7,253 bases of DNA from Acidobacteriota bacterium (GTDB lineage: Bacteria; Acidobacteriota; Blastocatellia; RBC074), in NCBI GenBank assembly GCA_013140935.1, contig JABFSD010000907.1:1-7253 (forward strand), read 5' to 3'. Made by a program: the position numbers and the translations under genes. The notes beneath the pieces are model-generated. The model worked only from the letters and a program-made list of their open reading frames with translations. It was not told the DNA's origin and ran no database searches. Shown one piece after another: positions 5,020 to 7,253 of this stretch. The stretch's first letter is position 1, and each line of letters starts with the position of its first letter.

Positions 5020-6144
5020 GTGAGAACTGTTCCGCACAAAAAAGAGATACGGCACTGGAGCAATGGGCTGCTCGTACTGGTTTGCCTGTCTGTGAATGTT
5101 TACGCGCAAAAAGCTCGTACGCCGGGTTATGATTTTCGCTCCGCCGCCGCGTTGGTCGCCAGCCTCGAAAACCACAATGGACAATACCTGTTGAGCCTCA
5201 CCAACAATACCGAACGCGAACTGCGCGGCCTCGCGCGCTTGAGCCTGGGCACGGACACCACGCAAATCGAAGTCGGGCAACTCACCATCCTCGTGCCAGC
5301 CAACGAAACTAAATTGTATTTATTGAAAGGATTGGCAACGCAAGGCGAGTTTTATACGTTGCGCCTTTACAACGACGGTCAGGCGTTGCTGTATTACAAA
5401 ATCGCTGCCGTGCGCCGCGTGAGTGACGGCGTATTGACGCAAGCCGAAACCGTCGCGCTCACGGGCGGCGGCGCTTCGATCAATAACGCTGCACCGAAAC
5501 CTGCGCCCGCTGTCGCACCCGCCGTATCGCACCCCGTACCAAACGAAATACAAGTCAAGATTCGCATCGCCGCCGGAGCGCAGCCTGATGATCCCTTTGT
5601 GTTGGTGTTTGAATTGAGCGGTCAGCGTTCGCTCTTCGACGCAACGTTGCAGATGACATTGGGTACGACCAAAGCCACCAAGCCGGTGAGCATCAATCGT
5701 CAAGCCGTCGTCGAATTCAATACGCCCGGTGAAGTGGGAGACGGTAAGCTCGCTTACGTGCTGACGCGCAAGGATGGCAGCATCGCCCTGCAAGGCGAAA
5801 CGACGCTCGACAAACTTTTTTCCGACGACGTACTTACGGTCAGTGACATTCGCACGGATAAGACCGGTTACGCGCCCGGCGAAACGGCGCGTCTGACCAT
5901 CATGCTCGAAGGCGGTTCGCCCGAAGGCTATCGGCTGGACATTACAGTACACGACGCGCAGGACAATCAGTTTTTTTCTACGGTGCTGCATGGCAAAGAT
6001 GGCGTGCGCGAACAGCCGTTGCTGTTGGGCCTGCCCAACGATGCCAAAGAACGCGTCGTCGTGAAATTCAAACTTTACGACGCGGCGAATAATGCGCTCT
6101 TCGATTCGGGCGAACGCGAAATCACGATCAACGAAAAACCCTGA
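5020..6144 (+). CDS. exported beta-rich protein of unknown function
   Basis: A 374-residue product starting with GTG. I chose this start because it directly precedes a normal signal peptide, MRTVPHKKEIRHWSN then a hydrophobic run ending VNVYA|QK (residue 29). Only a weak GGCGG lies upstream. The mature protein has an N-terminal beta-rich module (about 35-135), a flexible Pro/Ala linker (about 150-172, with PKPAPAVAPAVSHPVP) and a longer beta-rich region (about 175-374). The alternation of hydrophobic and polar residues suggests Ig-like or macroglobulin-like sandwich folds, for example around KTGYAPGETARLTI (281-294). The only cysteine is in the signal peptide. I recognise no catalytic motif or named family. 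The 34-base gap from paralogue 3 implies one transcript. A structural, binding or scaffold role outside the cytoplasm is inferred from composition alone. Confidence 0.87.
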   Translation: MRTVPHKKEIRHWSNGLLVLVCLSVNVYAQKARTPGYDFRSAAALVASLENHNGQYLLSLTNNTERELRGLARLSLGTDTTQIEVGQLTILVPANETKLYLLKGLATQGEFYTLRLYNDGQALLYYKIAAVRRVSDGVLTQAETVALTGGGASINNAAPKPAPAVAPAVSHPVPNEIQVKIRIAAGAQPDDPFVLVFELSGQRSLFDATLQMTLGTTKATKPVSINRQAVVEFNTPGEVGDGKLAYVLTRKDGSIALQGETTLDKLFSDDVLTVSDIRTDKTGYAPGETARLTIMLEGGSPEGYRLDITVHDAQDNQFFSTVLHGKDGVREQPLLLGLPNDAKERVVVKFKLYDAANNALFDSGEREITINEKP

Positions 6145-6162
6145 CCTTGAAATTTTTCTGCC

Positions 6163-6184
6163 GCAATCTGGCATCTCAGATTGC
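6163..6184. other. hairpin after the 374-residue gene
   Basis: GCAATCTG (6163-6170) and CAGATTGC (6177-6184) form a perfect 8-bp stem with a 6-base loop, starting 18 bases after the stop codon. No T-run follows, so this is at most a weak terminator or an mRNA 3'-end stabiliser. A second, smaller hairpin (CCAAAG 6290-6295 with CTTTGG 6300-6305) lies just upstream of the ribosome binding site of the VWA gene. Confidence 0.4.
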
Positions 6185-6310
6185 AGGATGCTCCGTTTGG
6201 GTTTTAGAATGCGTGGCAGCCGTCGTCCGAGTTTCACAAATGAATCGCAATCACACTGGGTTGAACCTTAGGGCTCGCCCAGCGCCTTCCCAAAGTTCCC
6301 TTTGGTGTTA

Positions 6311-6317
6311 AAAGGAG
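6311..6317 (+). promoter_or_regulatory. strong Shine-Dalgarno of the VWA gene
   Basis: AAAGGAG ends six bases before the ATG at 6324, an ideal spacing. It fixes the start of the VWA gene and makes it the best-equipped translation start in the window. A 6-bp hairpin at 6290-6305 sits immediately upstream but does not include this site. Confidence 0.8.
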
Positions 6318-6323
6318 AGGGCA

Positions 6324-7253
6324 ATGAGGCACATCAAACTTTCTTTGCTGGCAACTATCTCTGGCGTAGTCGGCACTGGCGTAGCCGGTTTTGCTATTGC
6401 CGCACTGTTGACTGCAACGCCTGGCGTCACCGCCATCGCACAGTCCGCGCAAAATCCGCCGCTGACTCCTGATACGCAACAACCCGGTAAAACCACCGCG
6501 CCTAAATTACCGACCGACGATAATGCGCCGCAGCAGAAGCCGACCAATGCACCGATCTTCAAAGAAAACACCGATCTGGTTTCGCTGCCCGTCACGGTCG
6601 TAGATCCTTACAACCGGTTAGTCACCGGTTTGGAGCGCAAGCATTTCGAGATTTTTGAAGATAAAGTCAAACAGGATATTGATGGATTTAGAGATGCCGA
6701 CATGCCGGTCAGCATCGGCATCATCTTCGACGTATCGGGCAGCATGAAAGGCAAGCTCGACCGCGCCCGCGAGGCCATGAAAGCCTTCGTCGAAACCAGC
6801 CACGCCGAAGACGATTACTTTCTCATCGGATTCAACCAACGCGCCAACCTGATTGCGGAATTCAGCGACGGCCAAACCTTGCTCAACAAACTGACGCTGG
6901 TGAACCCCAGCGGGCAAACCGCTTTGTATGACGCGTCTTATCTCGGCATCGAAAAGGTCAAGCAGGGACGCCATCAAAAACACGCCATCCTGATGATTTC
7001 TGACGGACAGGATAATTCGTCGCGTTACACTTACGGCGAATTGCGCAAGCTGCTGAAAGAATCCGGCGTGCAGGTTTATTGCATCGGAATTGTAGAGTTG
7101 GGCGGCGGCGCAGGTGCTTCGCTCGATTTGCAAGGACAAGCCATTCTCGAAGAGATCGCGCAAACTACGGGCGGCAAGTCTTTCTTCCCGCGTTCACCCG
7201 CCGAACTCGAAGACGCCACGACGCGCATCGCGCTCGAATTGCGGCATCAATAC
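6324..7253 (+). CDS. exported VWA-domain protein, Acidobacterial VWFA-related type (3' end outside the window)
   Basis: The frame is open for 310 codons to the window edge. A signal peptide covers about residues 1-39 (MRHIKLSLLA through VTAIA|QS). It is followed by a Pro/Gln/Thr-rich, probably disordered stretch (40-80). Residues 85-122 contain SLPVTVVDPYNRLVTGLE and a strand ending EIFEDKVKQDIDGF, which is the typical lead-in of the Acidobacterial VWFA-related domain. The VWA fold follows with a complete metal-ion-dependent adhesion site: D136, S138 and S140 in DVSGS, T199 in SGQTALYD, and D227 in ISDGQD. The visible part ends at ALELRHQY, where relatives usually continue into a final beta module. 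Such proteins are exported and thought to bind ligands through a divalent metal; the partner is unknown. A 179-base gap from the previous gene and a strong ribosome binding site suggest its own expression control. Confidence 0.94.
   Translation, partial: MRHIKLSLLATISGVVGTGVAGFAIAALLTATPGVTAIAQSAQNPPLTPDTQQPGKTTAPKLPTDDNAPQQKPTNAPIFKENTDLVSLPVTVVDPYNRLVTGLERKHFEIFEDKVKQDIDGFRDADMPVSIGIIFDVSGSMKGKLDRAREAMKAFVETSHAEDDYFLIGFNQRANLIAEFSDGQTLLNKLTLVNPSGQTALYDASYLGIEKVKQGRHQKHAILMISDGQDNSSRYTYGELRKLLKESGVQVYCIGIVELGGGAGASLDLQGQAILEEIAQTTGGKSFFPRSPAELEDATTRIALELRHQY

Noticed and set aside
5320..6237. Minus-strand open frame of 305 codons
   Set aside because: It is antisense to the 374-residue exported protein, which has a signal peptide and fits the operon layout. 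The antisense translation is rich in Arg, Phe and His with no recognisable domain and no ribosome binding site.
6308..7163. Minus-strand open frames of 95 and 181 codons
   Set aside because: Both overlap the VWA gene, whose MIDAS residues, signal peptide and strong Shine-Dalgarno establish the plus strand as coding.
1..7253. CRISPR arrays, tRNA, rRNA and complete insertion sequences
   Set aside because: No regularly spaced direct repeats, no tRNA cloverleaf or rRNA signature, and no transposase reading frame could be seen on either strand.

Overview
The window most resembles a soil-type Acidobacteriota genome, perhaps Blastocatellia. The main evidence is the gene at the right edge. It encodes an exported von Willebrand A protein whose strand leading into the VWA fold and intact MIDAS match the 'VWFA-related Acidobacterial domain' architecture. 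The DNA is moderately GC-rich by eye. Its intergenic regions are large and full of hairpins and what look like decayed coding fragments. No 16S or other taxonomic marker is present, so the assignment is an inference.

Layout, left to right. Positions 1-85 may hold the first codons of an unrecognised minus-strand gene. Positions 86-461 contain no intact gene: a minus-strand open stretch broken by stops (117-302) and a perfect 29-bp palindrome (352-380). Positions 462-2492 on the minus strand carry a full-length hydantoinase/oxoprolinase subunit A homologue. Its usual partner, subunit B, is not next to it. Positions 2493-2873 form a divergent intergenic region with two hairpins.

From 2874 to the right edge, every gene is on the plus strand and encodes a protein with an N-terminal signal peptide. 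First come three tandem paralogues of about 190-200 residues (2874-3455, 3601-4200, 4380-4985) from a family I do not recognise. Next is a 374-residue beta-rich exported protein with a Pro/Ala-rich linker (5020-6144). Last is the VWA protein (6324 to beyond 7253). The third paralogue and the 374-residue gene are 34 bases apart and probably co-transcribed. The other gaps are 145-179 bases and contain hairpins, one of them terminator-like and ending just before the third paralogue's start codon.

The most interesting content is this exported cluster. A small secreted family has been triplicated beside a large beta-rich protein and a metal-binding VWA protein. All five predicted signal peptides end in Ala followed by Gln, so each mature protein would begin with glutamine and could form N-terminal pyroglutamate. 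The joint function is unknown. An envelope-associated or extracellular assembly is the simplest reading, but it is inference.
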